Source of the DNA: Kitasatospora sp. CB01950
GTDB taxonomy: Bacteria; Actinomycetota; Actinomycetes; Streptomycetales; Streptomycetaceae
Length of the DNA stretch: 64,000 nt
Reading direction: 5' to 3'
NCBI RefSeq assembly: GCF_001905465.1
Contig: NZ_LISX01000001.1
Span: 420,419 to 484,418, forward strand
Shown: positions 48,285 through 56,840 of the stretch, piece after piece
How the letters are laid out: each line of letters starts with the position of its first letter
Position numbering within the stretch: position 1 is the first letter of the stretch
Position numbers and translations under genes: made by a program
Notes under the pieces: model-generated
What the model was told of the DNA's origin: nothing
Databases searched by the model: none
Seen by the model: the letters and a program-made list of their open reading frames with translations, nothing else

Positions 48285-49820
48285 ATGATCGGACGCGCGC
48301 TGAACGGGCGCTACGAGCTCGGCGAGATACTCGGCGTCGGCGGAATGGCCACCGTCTACCGGGCCGTGGACCACCAGTTGGGCCGCCCGGTCGCGGTCAA
48401 GGTGCTCAACGGCGGCCTCGCCGACGACCCCCGGTTCGCCGAACGCTTCGCCCGCGAGGCCCGGATGGCCGCGCTGCTGGTGCACCCGCGGATCGTCACG
48501 GTCTTCGACTCCGGCATCGACCAGGGCTCCCCGTACCTGGTGATGGAACTCGTCCACGGCGACACCCTGGGCCGGCTGATCGCCGACCACGGCACCCTCC
48601 CGGTGGAACGCGCCGTCGGCATCGCCGCCGCCGTCCTCGACGCGCTGGCCGCCGCCCACGCCCAGGGCCTGGTGCACCGCGACATCAAGCCCGGCAACAT
48701 CATGATCACCCACGACGGCGGGGTGAAGGTGGTGGACTTCGGCATCGCCCGGGCCGGCTCCTCCTCCGGGCAGCAGCTCACCCAGACCGCCTCCGTCATC
48801 GGCACCGCCGCCTACCTCTCCCCGGAACAGGCCACCGCCGGCGCCGTCGACGCCCGCGCCGACCTGTACGCCGTCGGCTGCGTGCTGGTCGAAATGCTCA
48901 CCGGCGCACCGCCGTTCACCGCCGACACGCCCGTCGCGATCGCCTTCAAGCACGTCACCGAGTACCCGGTGTCGCCCGCCGCGCTCCGCCCCGACGTGCC
49001 GCCCGCGCTGGACGCCGCGATCCTGCGGCTGCTCGCCAAGCACCCCGACCAGCGCCCCGCCGACGCCAACGCGGCCGCCGCCGAACTGCTCGCCGCCGTC
49101 CCGGCCGCACCCACCGACCGCACCGCCGAACTGCTCGGCGCCGCCACCCAGGTCCTGCCGCCGGTCCCCGCGACCATGCCGTCGCCGCCCCCGCCCCCGC
49201 CGCAGCGGCAGCCCTGGACCGAGCAGCAGCGCACCTCGGTGCTCCCGCCGATGCCGATGGCGATGCCGGTCCGCCACCGGGACGAGGCACCCGAGCCCCG
49301 GCGCGGCCGCAACCCGCTGGTGTACGCGGGCGTCGGCGCCGCCGTGTTCGCCTGCGTGGCCGGCATCGCCGCGTTCTCGCTCAGCGGCGGCGACCCCACC
49401 CCGAAGGCCCAGCCGTCCGCCGGTGCTCCGTCCGCCACGGCCGAGAGCAGCGCCCCCGTCGCGCCCCCGTCCCCGTCGCCCAGCGCCTCGGCCCGCCCCA
49501 GCACCTCGCCCAAGCCGTCCACGAGCGCCAAGCCCACCGTGATCGCCCAGCTCGCCCAGCTGCGCGCCGACGTCGCCCAGGCCTCCTTCGCCCGCGACCG
49601 CGACCGCCAGAACGACCTGACCGCGCTCCTCGACCAGGCCACCCAGGACGTCAACGACCACCGCTCCGACGACGCCGAGAGCGCCCTCAAGGACGCCCAG
49701 CGCCTGGTCAAGGACCTCCAGAAGCACAAGGCCGTCGAGCCCGCCCTCGCCAACGGCTGGCAGGTCCGGATCGCCGGCCTGCTCACCGCCGTGCACATGC
49801 AGGCCCAGCGCGAGGACTAG
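48285..49820 (+). CDS. Ser/Thr protein kinase, membrane anchored (Pkn type)
   Basis: 511 residues from ATG 48285, which follows GGGGAG; a GTG at 48258 seven bases past a TATGGT -10-like hexamer could give a leaderless longer form. Kinase domain 1-265: Gly loop GVGGMATV (17-24), Lys39 in VAVKV, HRDIKPGN (about 134), DFG (about 153), and SPEQ. A Pro-rich juxtamembrane part is followed by a membrane span (about 345-370) and an outer Ser/Pro linker plus a helical region rich in Gln/Asp/Lys. It has no PASTA domains, so the ligand differs from PknB-type kinases. Confidence 0.93.
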   Translation: MIGRALNGRYELGEILGVGGMATVYRAVDHQLGRPVAVKVLNGGLADDPRFAERFAREARMAALLVHPRIVTVFDSGIDQGSPYLVMELVHGDTLGRLIADHGTLPVERAVGIAAAVLDALAAAHAQGLVHRDIKPGNIMITHDGGVKVVDFGIARAGSSSGQQLTQTASVIGTAAYLSPEQATAGAVDARADLYAVGCVLVEMLTGAPPFTADTPVAIAFKHVTEYPVSPAALRPDVPPALDAAILRLLAKHPDQRPADANAAAAELLAAVPAAPTDRTAELLGAATQVLPPVPATMPSPPPPPPQRQPWTEQQRTSVLPPMPMAMPVRHRDEAPEPRRGRNPLVYAGVGAAVFACVAGIAAFSLSGGDPTPKAQPSAGAPSATAESSAPVAPPSPSPSASARPSTSPKPSTSAKPTVIAQLAQLRADVAQASFARDRDRQNDLTALLDQATQDVNDHRSDDAESALKDAQRLVKDLQKHKAVEPALANGWQVRIAGLLTAVHMQAQRED

Positions 49821-49828
49821 CGCGGGCT

Positions 49829-50332
49829 CTACTCGCCGCCGCGCGCCCGCCGGATCGTCCGGGTCCTCACCTGACGGCTCAACGCCGTCACACCGGTGGT
49901 CAGGAACACCACGGTGTACAGCAGTTGGAGCATCACCACGACCCGCGCCACCTGCCCGGCCGGGTGGATGTCGCCGTAGCCGACGGTCGCCATGGTGATC
50001 ACCGTGAAGTACAGCGCGTCGATCTTGGTGTTCAGGCCCTCCAACTCGCCCGGCTGCTTGGACATCGCCAGGTACGCGCCCGCGAACACCACCAGCGCCC
50101 CGCACAGCAGCATCACGATCACCGGGACGGGCCGTCCCGGTCGGCCCAGCACCTGCCGTCGTGCCTCGCCCAGCAGGCCTGTGCCGAGCAGCGCCAGCAG
50201 GGTGCCGAACAGCACCCAGCTGACCACCGGGTGGCGCGGCCCGAGCCAGTCCAGCGGCACCGCGAAGTACGCCGTCAGCAGCAGCACCGGACCGCCCAGC
50301 AGGGCGAGGTACACCCGCGTCAGCTCCTTCAC
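49829..50332 (-). CDS. Two-span potassium channel
   Basis: 167 residues from GTG 50332, overlapping the upstream gene's stop (GTGA). The selectivity filter is TVGYGD in ALYFTVITMATVGYGDIHPAG, with pore helix before it and inner helix VVVMLQLLYTVVFLTTGVTAL after it. Two extra hydrophobic segments lie at the N-terminus. A basic C-terminus follows; no RCK domain. It should conduct potassium across the membrane. It is coupled to a large membrane protein of unknown function. Confidence 0.9.
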   Translation of the reverse strand: MKELTRVYLALLGGPVLLLTAYFAVPLDWLGPRHPVVSWVLFGTLLALLGTGLLGEARRQVLGRPGRPVPVIVMLLCGALVVFAGAYLAMSKQPGELEGLNTKIDALYFTVITMATVGYGDIHPAGQVARVVVMLQLLYTVVFLTTGVTALSRQVRTRTIRRARGGE

Positions 50333-51618
50333 GCCGACGGGGCCTTCCGGTCCGCGGGCTCCTCGGGCCGGGCGTCCAGGAACTCCAGCACCGCCAGCAC
50401 CGCCAGCAGCACCACCGCGATCCAGAGCACCACCACCGCCGTCGGATAACCCCAGGTCAGCACCACGATCGCGGCCACCACGACGGCGCCCCAGCCCAGC
50501 CACGCCTTCCACCGGTGCACGAACCGGCCGACCGGGCCCAGCCGCAGCCCGATCCCCTCGGCGGCCCGCCGCACCGCACCCAGGCCGGCCTGCCACAGCT
50601 GCCGCACCCAGCCCGCCCGCCGGCCCGGCCCGGTCAGCCAGGCGGCCAGCGCGATCACGATGCCCAGCGCCAGCAGCATCCGCACCGCCGCCCGCAGATA
50701 CCGCACCAGGGTGTCGTAGACCGCCGCCGCGGCGGCCTGGTCGACGTCGGCGGGCAGCTTGTCCAGATACAGCGCCCGGAACACGGTCAGCCCGATGCCC
50801 AGCAGGCCCGCCGCGACGGCCATCGCGAGCGCCGTGGTGACGGTGGCCCGCCGGTGGCGCACCGCCAGCAGGATGCCGCCGACCGCGCACACCACCGCCA
50901 GCACCGGCACCCAGAACCCGGCCAGGTCGAGCAGCCGCAGCCCGGTCTGCGCCTTCTTCACCGCGTCCGACTGCACCAGCACGAAGTCGGTGTGCACCTC
51001 GGGGATGTTCGCCGCCAGGCTCAGCCCGTTCGCCACCAGCCGGTCCTTCACCTGGACGATCACCGGGGCCAGGTCCAGGGTCACGGTGTCGCCCTTCACC
51101 TGCACCGCGCCGCCGCCCTCCCCGGTCAGCACCTTGGTGAACGCGGCGTGCGCGTTGCGCAGGATGCCCTCCCAGATGGCGGGGAACGCGTCCGACCGGA
51201 CGACGTTCAGCACCTGGTCGTGGACGAAGCCGGTCAGCCCGTCGGTCAGCGCCGACCCGACCTTGCCCAGCACCGCGTTCAGGGCCGGCCGGTCGGTCGG
51301 CGCGACCTCGTTCAGCAGGTCGGAGATCGGCAGCTGCTGCATGATCGCGTCCGTCGTCCGGTTGGCGACCGCGCCCTGCACGGCCGGGTCGGACGCCAGC
51401 GGGGCCATCGTCGACACGAACCGGCCGGTGTCGGTGACCTGCGCCCGGCTCCAGGAGGAGACCACGGCCAATGGGGTGAGCACCGCGGCCAGCACGATCA
51501 GCACCGCGGCGAAGAACGACCGCACCCGGTGGTGGCGGCGGGGCTCCTGCGACTCCAAGGAGGCGACCCGGGCGCGCAGGGCGGCGAGCTCGCGCTCGTC
51601 CGGGGACTCGTCCGTCAT
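50329..51618 (-). CDS. Integral membrane protein of unknown function
   Basis: 429 residues. A short coiled-coil-like N-terminus (ERELAALRARVASLESQ) precedes one span (about 34-55), a long extracytoplasmic region (about 56-245: VTDTGRFVSTMAPLASDPAVQGAVANRTTDAIMQQL is its best landmark), then about four more spans and a basic cytoplasmic linker. Proteins like this are common in streptomycetes without assigned role. It is coupled to the potassium channel, so a joint membrane function is possible. Confidence 0.75.
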   Translation of the reverse strand: MTDESPDERELAALRARVASLESQEPRRHHRVRSFFAAVLIVLAAVLTPLAVVSSWSRAQVTDTGRFVSTMAPLASDPAVQGAVANRTTDAIMQQLPISDLLNEVAPTDRPALNAVLGKVGSALTDGLTGFVHDQVLNVVRSDAFPAIWEGILRNAHAAFTKVLTGEGGGAVQVKGDTVTLDLAPVIVQVKDRLVANGLSLAANIPEVHTDFVLVQSDAVKKAQTGLRLLDLAGFWVPVLAVVCAVGGILLAVRHRRATVTTALAMAVAAGLLGIGLTVFRALYLDKLPADVDQAAAAAVYDTLVRYLRAAVRMLLALGIVIALAAWLTGPGRRAGWVRQLWQAGLGAVRRAAEGIGLRLGPVGRFVHRWKAWLGWGAVVVAAIVVLTWGYPTAVVVLWIAVVLLAVLAVLEFLDARPEEPADRKAPSA

Positions 51619-51699
51619 CGCTACCGTCCAGGTGATCCGCCGTCAGGTGGCTACCAGCAGATACCAGGACGGAGCGGCCAGCCACTCGGGTGCGACGAA

Positions 51700-51734
51700 G
51701 GAGCCCCGGACCGCGACTGGCGGTCCGGGGCTCC
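51700..51734. terminator. Strong hairpin between the membrane-protein promoter and tatA
   Basis: Perfect 15-bp stem (GGAGCCCCGGACCGC / complement) with a 5-base loop; it follows the tatA-like gene and probably ends its transcript. Confidence 0.8.
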
Positions 51735-51770
51735 GGAAGACCTTGCTGCGCCGGCCGGGGCCGGCGGGTG

Positions 51771-52049
51771 TCAGGCCGTGGTCGACTTCGACGTCTCGGC
51801 GGCCTTGGTGATCACGGTCGGCTCGACGGCCTGGCGGGGCTGCTCGGCGGCCTGCGAGGCGGCGGTGCCGTTCTGCGCCTCGGCGGCGGGGGCGTCCTCC
51901 TCGCGCAGGGCCTTGGTCTCGGCCTTCAGGATGCGCATCGACTTGCCGAGGCCGCGGGCCATCTCGGGCAGCTTCTTCGAGCCGAACAGCAGGACCAGCA
52001 CCACCACCATGATGAGGATGTGCCAGGGCTCAAGACCGTTACGGAACAT
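51771..52049 (-). CDS. tatA: TatA/E twin-arginine translocase subunit
   Basis: 92 residues. N-terminal membrane span ([16 protein letters not shown]), the conserved [23 protein letters not shown] hinge and amphipathic helix, then a polar disordered tail. TatA forms the translocation pore for folded proteins with twin-arginine signals, such as the lipoprotein at 33645-34700. It is a stand-alone gene here; streptomycetes often carry more than one TatA/E-like protein, so it may be an extra paralogue. Confidence 0.92.
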   Translation of the reverse strand: MFRNGLEPWHILIMVVVLVLLFGSKKLPEMARGLGKSMRILKAETKALREEDAPAAEAQNGTAASQAAEQPRQAVEPTVITKAAETSKSTTA

Positions 52050-52191
52050 CCCTGACCACCGGTCCTTTCGTGGAAGTTCTCGCTGTGACGTCTGGGCCGG
52101 GCGGAAGGCCCGACCCGGCCAGTATGCCTGTCCTCATCGGCGAACGTATACACCCGTCGGCAAACAGCGGCCGAAATGCAGGTGATACCAG

Positions 52192-53721
52192 TCATGTGGT
52201 CTGTACCACCGGGGAGTTCGCGGCGGGCTGCCCGGCCGGGCGCAGGTGGCGCATCAGCAGGTGGGCGGCGAGTGCGGCGCCCAGCATCACCACCACCCCG
52301 ACCAGCGCGGCGACGTGCAGGCCGGCGGTGAAGGCGTCGCGGGCGGTGGTGAGCAACTGCTCGGCGGCGTCGCCGGGCAGGTGGGCGGCGGTGGTGACGG
52401 CCCCGCCGAGGGTGTCGCGGGCGGCGGTGGGGGCGGCGCCGTCCATACGGGTCCGGTAGATCGCTGCGCCGGCCGCGCCGAGCACCGCGATGCCGAGCGA
52501 GCTGCCGAGTTCCTGGGCGGTCTCGGAGGTGGCCCCGGCGGCGCCGGCCCGTTCGGCGGGGGCGGCGGAGAGCACCATCTCGCCGGTGATGCTGACGGTG
52601 CCGACCGCGCCGGCGGAGATGATCCCGGCGGCGGTGAGCGGCAGCACCAGCGAGGAGTCGGGGGCGACGAAGGCCATCGCGGCGAAGCCCGCCGCACTGG
52701 CCAGGAAGCCGGCCGTGAGCAGCACCGCGGGCCGCACCCGCCCTGCCAGCGCACCGAAGCCGCCGACCGCCGCGCCGACGCCGACGCTGGGCAGCAGCGC
52801 CCAGAGCGAGGCGGCGAGCGGGCCGTATCCCTTGACCAGCTGGAGGTACTGCGAGGTGAAGAGGCAGAAGCCCATCATCGCGAACATCGCGATGGTATTG
52901 ACGGTGATCGCCCCGCTGTAGGTGCGGATCCGGAACAGCGAGAGGTCGATCAGCGGGTGCGCCGCGGTGCGAAGCCGCACGGCGAGGCCGACGCCGACCA
53001 GCAGACCGGCGAGCAGCACCAGCGAGGGGCGCAGGCTCCAGCCGTCCACCGCGAGGGTCTTGATGCCGTAGACGACCGGCAGCACCGTGGCGACGGACAG
53101 CACGGCGCCGGCGACGTCGAAGCGGCCCTGCTGCGGGGCGCGGTACTCGGGGAGCAGGAACGGCGCGGCGGCCATCGCCAGCAGCATCACGGGGACGGCG
53201 ATCAGGAAGGCCGAGCCCCACCAGAAGTGCTCCATCAGCAGCCCGCCGACCACCGGCCCGAGGGTGGCGCCGGCCATCATGACGCCGCTCCACGCGCCGA
53301 TCGCGGCCTGCCGCTGCTTGGGGTCGGGGAACATGTTGCGCACCAGGGCCAGCGTGGAGGGCCCGAAGACCGCCCCGGCGACGCCCAGCAGGGCCCGGGC
53401 GGCGATCAACTGGTTCGCGCCGTCCGTCCAGGCGGCCACCAGCGAGGCCGCGGCGAACGCGGCGGTGCCGCCGATCAGCAGCCGACGCCGACCGATCCGG
53501 TCGCCCAGGGCGCCCATCGGGATCAGCAGCCCGGCCAGCAGGAACGAGTACATGTCCATGATCCACAGCTGCTGGGTGCCGCTGGGTCGCAGGTCGGTGG
53601 CGATGAACGGGACGGCGAAGAACAGCACCCCCATGTCCATGGCGAGGACGAGGGTCGGCAGCAGGAGGAGGGCGAGGCCCAGCCATTCGCGTCGGCCGGC
53701 GCGGCCGTGGTCGGTGGTCAT
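52192..53721 (-). CDS. MFS drug efflux transporter, DHA2/EmrB-QacA type
   Basis: 509 residues with about 14 hydrophobic segments. LALAMDMGVLFFAVPFIATDL-like start, GALGDRIGRRRLLIGG (MFS motif A) and GWRSAFLI-like WWGSAFLIAVPV mark the DHA2 multidrug group. A divergent TetR gene 109 bp away, with a palindrome between, forms the usual repressor/efflux pair, so expression is probably induced by a drug or metabolite. Start at MTTDHGRAG; nine upstream codons look non-coding. Confidence 0.92.
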   Translation of the reverse strand: MTTDHGRAGRREWLGLALLLLPTLVLAMDMGVLFFAVPFIATDLRPSGTQQLWIMDMYSFLLAGLLIPMGALGDRIGRRRLLIGGTAAFAAASLVAAWTDGANQLIAARALLGVAGAVFGPSTLALVRNMFPDPKQRQAAIGAWSGVMMAGATLGPVVGGLLMEHFWWGSAFLIAVPVMLLAMAAAPFLLPEYRAPQQGRFDVAGAVLSVATVLPVVYGIKTLAVDGWSLRPSLVLLAGLLVGVGLAVRLRTAAHPLIDLSLFRIRTYSGAITVNTIAMFAMMGFCLFTSQYLQLVKGYGPLAASLWALLPSVGVGAAVGGFGALAGRVRPAVLLTAGFLASAAGFAAMAFVAPDSSLVLPLTAAGIISAGAVGTVSITGEMVLSAAPAERAGAAGATSETAQELGSSLGIAVLGAAGAAIYRTRMDGAAPTAARDTLGGAVTTAAHLPGDAAEQLLTTARDAFTAGLHVAALVGVVVMLGAALAAHLLMRHLRPAGQPAANSPVVQTT

Positions 53722-53794
53722 GCCGAGGACTGTACGGACGTCTTGCACGACTGTCTAGTACAAACGTCTCAATCGGGTGTGCCAGACGTCCGAG

Positions 53795-53810
53795 CAAGAC
53801 AAGCGTCTTG
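53795..53810. promoter_or_regulatory. Candidate TetR operator between efflux and regulator genes
   Basis: Perfect inverted repeat CAAGAC-AAGC-GTCTTG, 20 bp before the TetR start. Related GTCT/AGAC half-sites recur on both sides (for example at 53763-53769 and 53784-53790), as expected for an autoregulated divergent promoter. Confidence 0.6.
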
Positions 53811-53830
53811 GACTGCCGTAGCATCGGCGC

Positions 53831-54418
53831 ATGGGAAATCGCGAGGACCTGCTGGCCAGCGCCAAGCACTGCCTGTACGAGAAGGGCTACGGCCGCACCA
53901 CCGCCCGGGACATCGCCAGCGGAGCGGGCGTCAGCCTGGCCGCGATCGGCTACCACTACGGCTCCAAGGACGCGCTGCTGATCCAGGCGCTGGTGGAGGC
54001 CATGGGGGAGTGGGGCACCGCGATCGGCACGGCGCTGGCCTCCTCGGCGGACATCGCCGACCCGAAGGAGCGGTTCGTCCGCTCCTGGGACGCGATGCGG
54101 GACAGCTTCGCCACGCACCGGGGGCTGTGGACGGTGCAGTTCGAGATCCTCGGGCAGCTGGAGAGCCTCCCGAAGCTGCGCGAACAGCTGGCCGAGGCGC
54201 AGAAGCTCGGCCGGCTCGGCCTGGCCGCGCTCTTCCAGGGCAAGGCCGAGCACGAGGACACCCCGGACGAGCTCGCCAAGGGCGTCTTCTACCAGTCGCT
54301 GCTGCTCGGCCAGGCCGCGCACTGGCTGATCGACCCGGACGGGGTGCCCGGCGGCGAGGACTACCTGCGCGCGATGGCGCTGGTCAGCGGCGAGGTGCTG
54401 GGCGCGCCCGCCGCCTGA
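53831..54418 (+). CDS. TetR-family repressor
   Basis: 195 residues. The N-terminal HTH reads LLASAKHCLYEKGYGRTTARDIASGAGVSLAAIGYHYGSKDALLIQAL, the TetR signature; the rest is an all-helical ligand-binding domain. It likely represses the divergent efflux pump and itself through the palindrome in between. Confidence 0.92.
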   Translation: MGNREDLLASAKHCLYEKGYGRTTARDIASGAGVSLAAIGYHYGSKDALLIQALVEAMGEWGTAIGTALASSADIADPKERFVRSWDAMRDSFATHRGLWTVQFEILGQLESLPKLREQLAEAQKLGRLGLAALFQGKAEHEDTPDELAKGVFYQSLLLGQAAHWLIDPDGVPGGEDYLRAMALVSGEVLGAPAA

Positions 54419-54459
54419 GTCGCCCGACCGCGGGCCGGGCAGGCGAGCGGTCGGGCGGC

Positions 54460-54795
54460 TCAGGCGGTGACGGCGGTGAGCAGCACCACCGCGTCGGTGT
54501 GGGCGAGCAGGCCGTGCCGCTCCTGCGGGATCGAGTGCAGCTCGCCCGCGGTCGCGTCCTGCTGCCGGCCGGCCACCGTCAGCGCGACCCGGCCGCGCAG
54601 CACCTGGAGGCTGGCGGCGACCGGGGCGTTGTGCTCGTCCAGCACTGCTCCGGCGCGCAGCGCGATCACGGTCTGCCGCAGTACGCCGTCGTGCAGCAGC
54701 AGATGGGCGCTGCGGCCGTGCGGGCTGGCGGCGGCCTTGGCGGCGTGCTCCTCGGCCAGCGCGTTCAGGTCGATCCGGGCCGGCTGCTCGGTCAT
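54460..54795 (-). CDS. Small cupin-domain protein
   Basis: 111 residues forming a single cupin barrel: VIALRAGAVLDEHNAPVAASLQVLRGRVALTVAGRQQDATAGELHSIPQERHGLLAHTDAVVLLTAV. His residues at the usual cupin motif 1 and 2 positions (EHN, ERHGL) could bind a metal. It resembles stand-alone cupins of unknown role. It converges with the TetR gene. Confidence 0.8.
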   Translation of the reverse strand: MTEQPARIDLNALAEEHAAKAAASPHGRSAHLLLHDGVLRQTVIALRAGAVLDEHNAPVAASLQVLRGRVALTVAGRQQDATAGELHSIPQERHGLLAHTDAVVLLTAVTA

Positions 54796-54930
54796 CGCGT
54801 TCTCCGTCCGTCGGCCCCCCGGACCGACCCTAGGCAGGCTTCGCGGGCGCCGCGCGCCGGGCCACGCGCAGGGGTCAACGGGAGGCCCGTTCGGCGTGCG
54901 GGGCCCGGGAAGCGGCCCGATGGTGGTCCT

Positions 54931-55188
54931 ATGGCGACCAATCAGAAATTCATCGGCGGTTTCCAGGTGAACCGCGGCATGCTCACCGTCGGCGTGGCCC
55001 TCACGGGGATCGGCGCCGTCGTCGGACTGACCGGCACGGCGCTGGTCTGCGTCGCCCTGGCGAACGCGGGCCGGGGCTGGTTCCAGCAGCTGGAGACCCA
55101 CCCGGCTGCGCTCGCGCAGCGCACCGTGCACCAGGCGAAGGCCGCGTCGGCGGCCGGACTGGAGGCCTGGCGCGCGAGCGCGAACTGA
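54931..55188 (+). CDS. Small two-span hypothetical protein
   Basis: 85 residues: a polar start (MATNQKFIGGFQVNRG), a long hydrophobic stretch (MLTVGVALTGIGAVVGLTGTALVCVALANAG) that may make one or two membrane segments, and an amphipathic helical tail (LAQRTVHQAKAASAAGLEAW). No clear ribosome site. Followed by a perfect terminator. Family not known to me, although gas-vesicle- or stress-type small membrane proteins look similar. Confidence 0.6.
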   Translation: MATNQKFIGGFQVNRGMLTVGVALTGIGAVVGLTGTALVCVALANAGRGWFQQLETHPAALAQRTVHQAKAASAAGLEAWRASAN

Positions 55189-55196
55189 CCGCGGAC

Positions 55197-55239
55197 ACGA
55201 CGGAGGCGGGCACCCGGACCGGGTGCCCGCCTCCGTCGT
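55197..55239. terminator. Near-perfect 43-bp palindromic terminator
   Basis: ACGACGGAGGCGGGCACCCG pairs with its complement with a minimal loop; it lies between converging genes (small membrane protein and acyl-CoA dehydrogenase) and should work in both directions. Confidence 0.88.
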
Positions 55240-55259
55240 GCCCGCGGGTCCGAACTGCC

Positions 55260-56417
55260 TTACAGGCCGAGCGACTTGGCGATGATGGTGCGCATGACCT
55301 CGCTGGTGCCGCCGTAGATCCGGAACACCCGGTTGTCGGTGTAGAGGCGGGCGATCGGGTACTCCAGGATGTAGCCGTAACCGCCGTGCAGCTGGAGGCA
55401 CTTGTCGATAACCTCGGAGGCCGACTCGGTGCAGAACAGCTTGGCCGCGGCGGCGTCCGCCACCGTCAGCTCGCCGTTCTGGTACAGCTCCAGCGCCTGG
55501 TCGACCATGGCCTGCTGGGCGAGCACCTGGGCCTGGCAGTCGGCCAGCGAGAACTTGGTGTTCTGGAACTCGGCGACGGCCTTGCCGAACACCTTGCGGT
55601 CCTTGACGTACTTCACCGCGAACTGCACCGCGGCGGCCGCCGAGGCGTACGCGCCGACCGCGATCGCCAGGCGCTCCTGCACCAGGTTGTGGGTCAGGTA
55701 GGAGAACGCCTTGCCCTCCTCGCCGAGCAGGTTCCCCACCGGGACCTTCACGTCGGTGAAGGACAGCTCGGCGGTGTCCGAGGTGCGCAGGCCGATCTTC
55801 TGCAGCTTGCGGCCGACCGAGTAGCCCTCGGAGGCGGTGTCCACGCACAGGATGGACAGGCCGGCCCGGCGGTCCGCCGGGTCGTACGGCGCGGTGCGGC
55901 AGACCACCAGGACCAGGTCGGCCAGCACGCCGCCGGTGATGAAGGTCTTGGCGCCGTTGAGCACGTAGTGGGTGCCGTCGGCGGACAGCTTCGCGGTGGT
56001 GGCGATGCCGGCCAGGTCGGAGCCCGCGCCCGGCTCGGTCATCGCGATCGCGGTCATGATGTCGCCGGTGACGAAGCCCGGCAGCCAGCGCTGCTTCTGC
56101 TCCTCGGTGGCGTACTCCATCAGGTACGGCAGCACCAGGCCGGTGTGCACGCCGGAGGAGCCGAAGGTGACGCCCGCGCGGGCGGTCTCCTCGTAGATCA
56201 CCGCCTGGTACTTGAAGCCGGTCTCGCCGGCGCCGCCGTACTCCTCCGGGACCTCGATGCCGAAGACGCCGAGCTCGCCCAGCTTGCGGTAGAAGTCCCG
56301 CGGCGGGTGGCCGGCCTCCTCCCAGCTCTCGTAGGCCGGGACGACCTCGTTCGCGATGAAGTCCCGGATGGTCTCCCGGAACGCCTCGTGATCCTCGTTG
56401 TACACAGTGCGGCGCAC
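55260..56417 (-). CDS. Acyl-CoA dehydrogenase
   Basis: 385 residues from GTG 56417 with a GAAGGGAG ribosome site. Typical features: IEVPEEYGGAGETGFKYQAVIYEETAR, AMTEPGAGSDLAGIATTAKL and FITGGVLADL (FAD/acyl-CoA contacts), QERLAIAVGAYASAAAAVQFAVKYVKDRKVFGKAVAEFQNTKF, and the C-terminal LQLHGGYGYILEYPIARLYTDNRVFRIYGGTSEVMRTIIAKSL with the catalytic Glu. It oxidises acyl-CoA thioesters in fatty- or branched-acid degradation. It is monocistronic. Confidence 0.93.
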   Translation of the reverse strand: MRRTVYNEDHEAFRETIRDFIANEVVPAYESWEEAGHPPRDFYRKLGELGVFGIEVPEEYGGAGETGFKYQAVIYEETARAGVTFGSSGVHTGLVLPYLMEYATEEQKQRWLPGFVTGDIMTAIAMTEPGAGSDLAGIATTAKLSADGTHYVLNGAKTFITGGVLADLVLVVCRTAPYDPADRRAGLSILCVDTASEGYSVGRKLQKIGLRTSDTAELSFTDVKVPVGNLLGEEGKAFSYLTHNLVQERLAIAVGAYASAAAAVQFAVKYVKDRKVFGKAVAEFQNTKFSLADCQAQVLAQQAMVDQALELYQNGELTVADAAAAKLFCTESASEVIDKCLQLHGGYGYILEYPIARLYTDNRVFRIYGGTSEVMRTIIAKSLGL

Positions 56418-56840
56418 GGTGCGCTCCCTTCGGGCGGGCGGCTGGACGCGCAGTCAAGTTAATCGCCGGTAGCTTCCGCTGTCCAGGGTCGCCGACGCCC
56501 CGCCGGACCGCCATCGCCCGAGGTCAGCCGAACCGCCGACGGACGGCGAGTTCGAGGTGGTCGCGGTCGACCCGGGTGGGGGCAACCGGCCGATCGCATA
56601 CGCGCGGAGTCTGCGCGGCTAATTCGTCCGGCGGTGGTCTCCCTGCAAACTGGTGCGAAAGTCGTACGGATGGGCGGCCGCCGTTTCGGGCGGGTCGGTA
56701 AATGGCGTGGGATTTCGGCGGGTTGGCGGGATTCCGGGCGATCGCCCGGGCGGCGGGCCGGAGTTGACCGAGTATCGACAGAAGAAGGGAATGTCGAAAA
56801 CAGTGGTCGCCTGATTGTCGTACTGGCACACTGGGGCCTC
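56418..56840. promoter_or_regulatory. 423-bp divergent promoter region
   Basis: No gene seen. A perfect 16-bp palindrome CCGGGCGATCGCCCGG lies at 56734-56749. A CACACT hexamer at 56827-56832 sits eight bases before the HtpG-like ATG, so that message may be leaderless. The region is visibly less GC-rich between about 56640 and 56830. Confidence 0.4.
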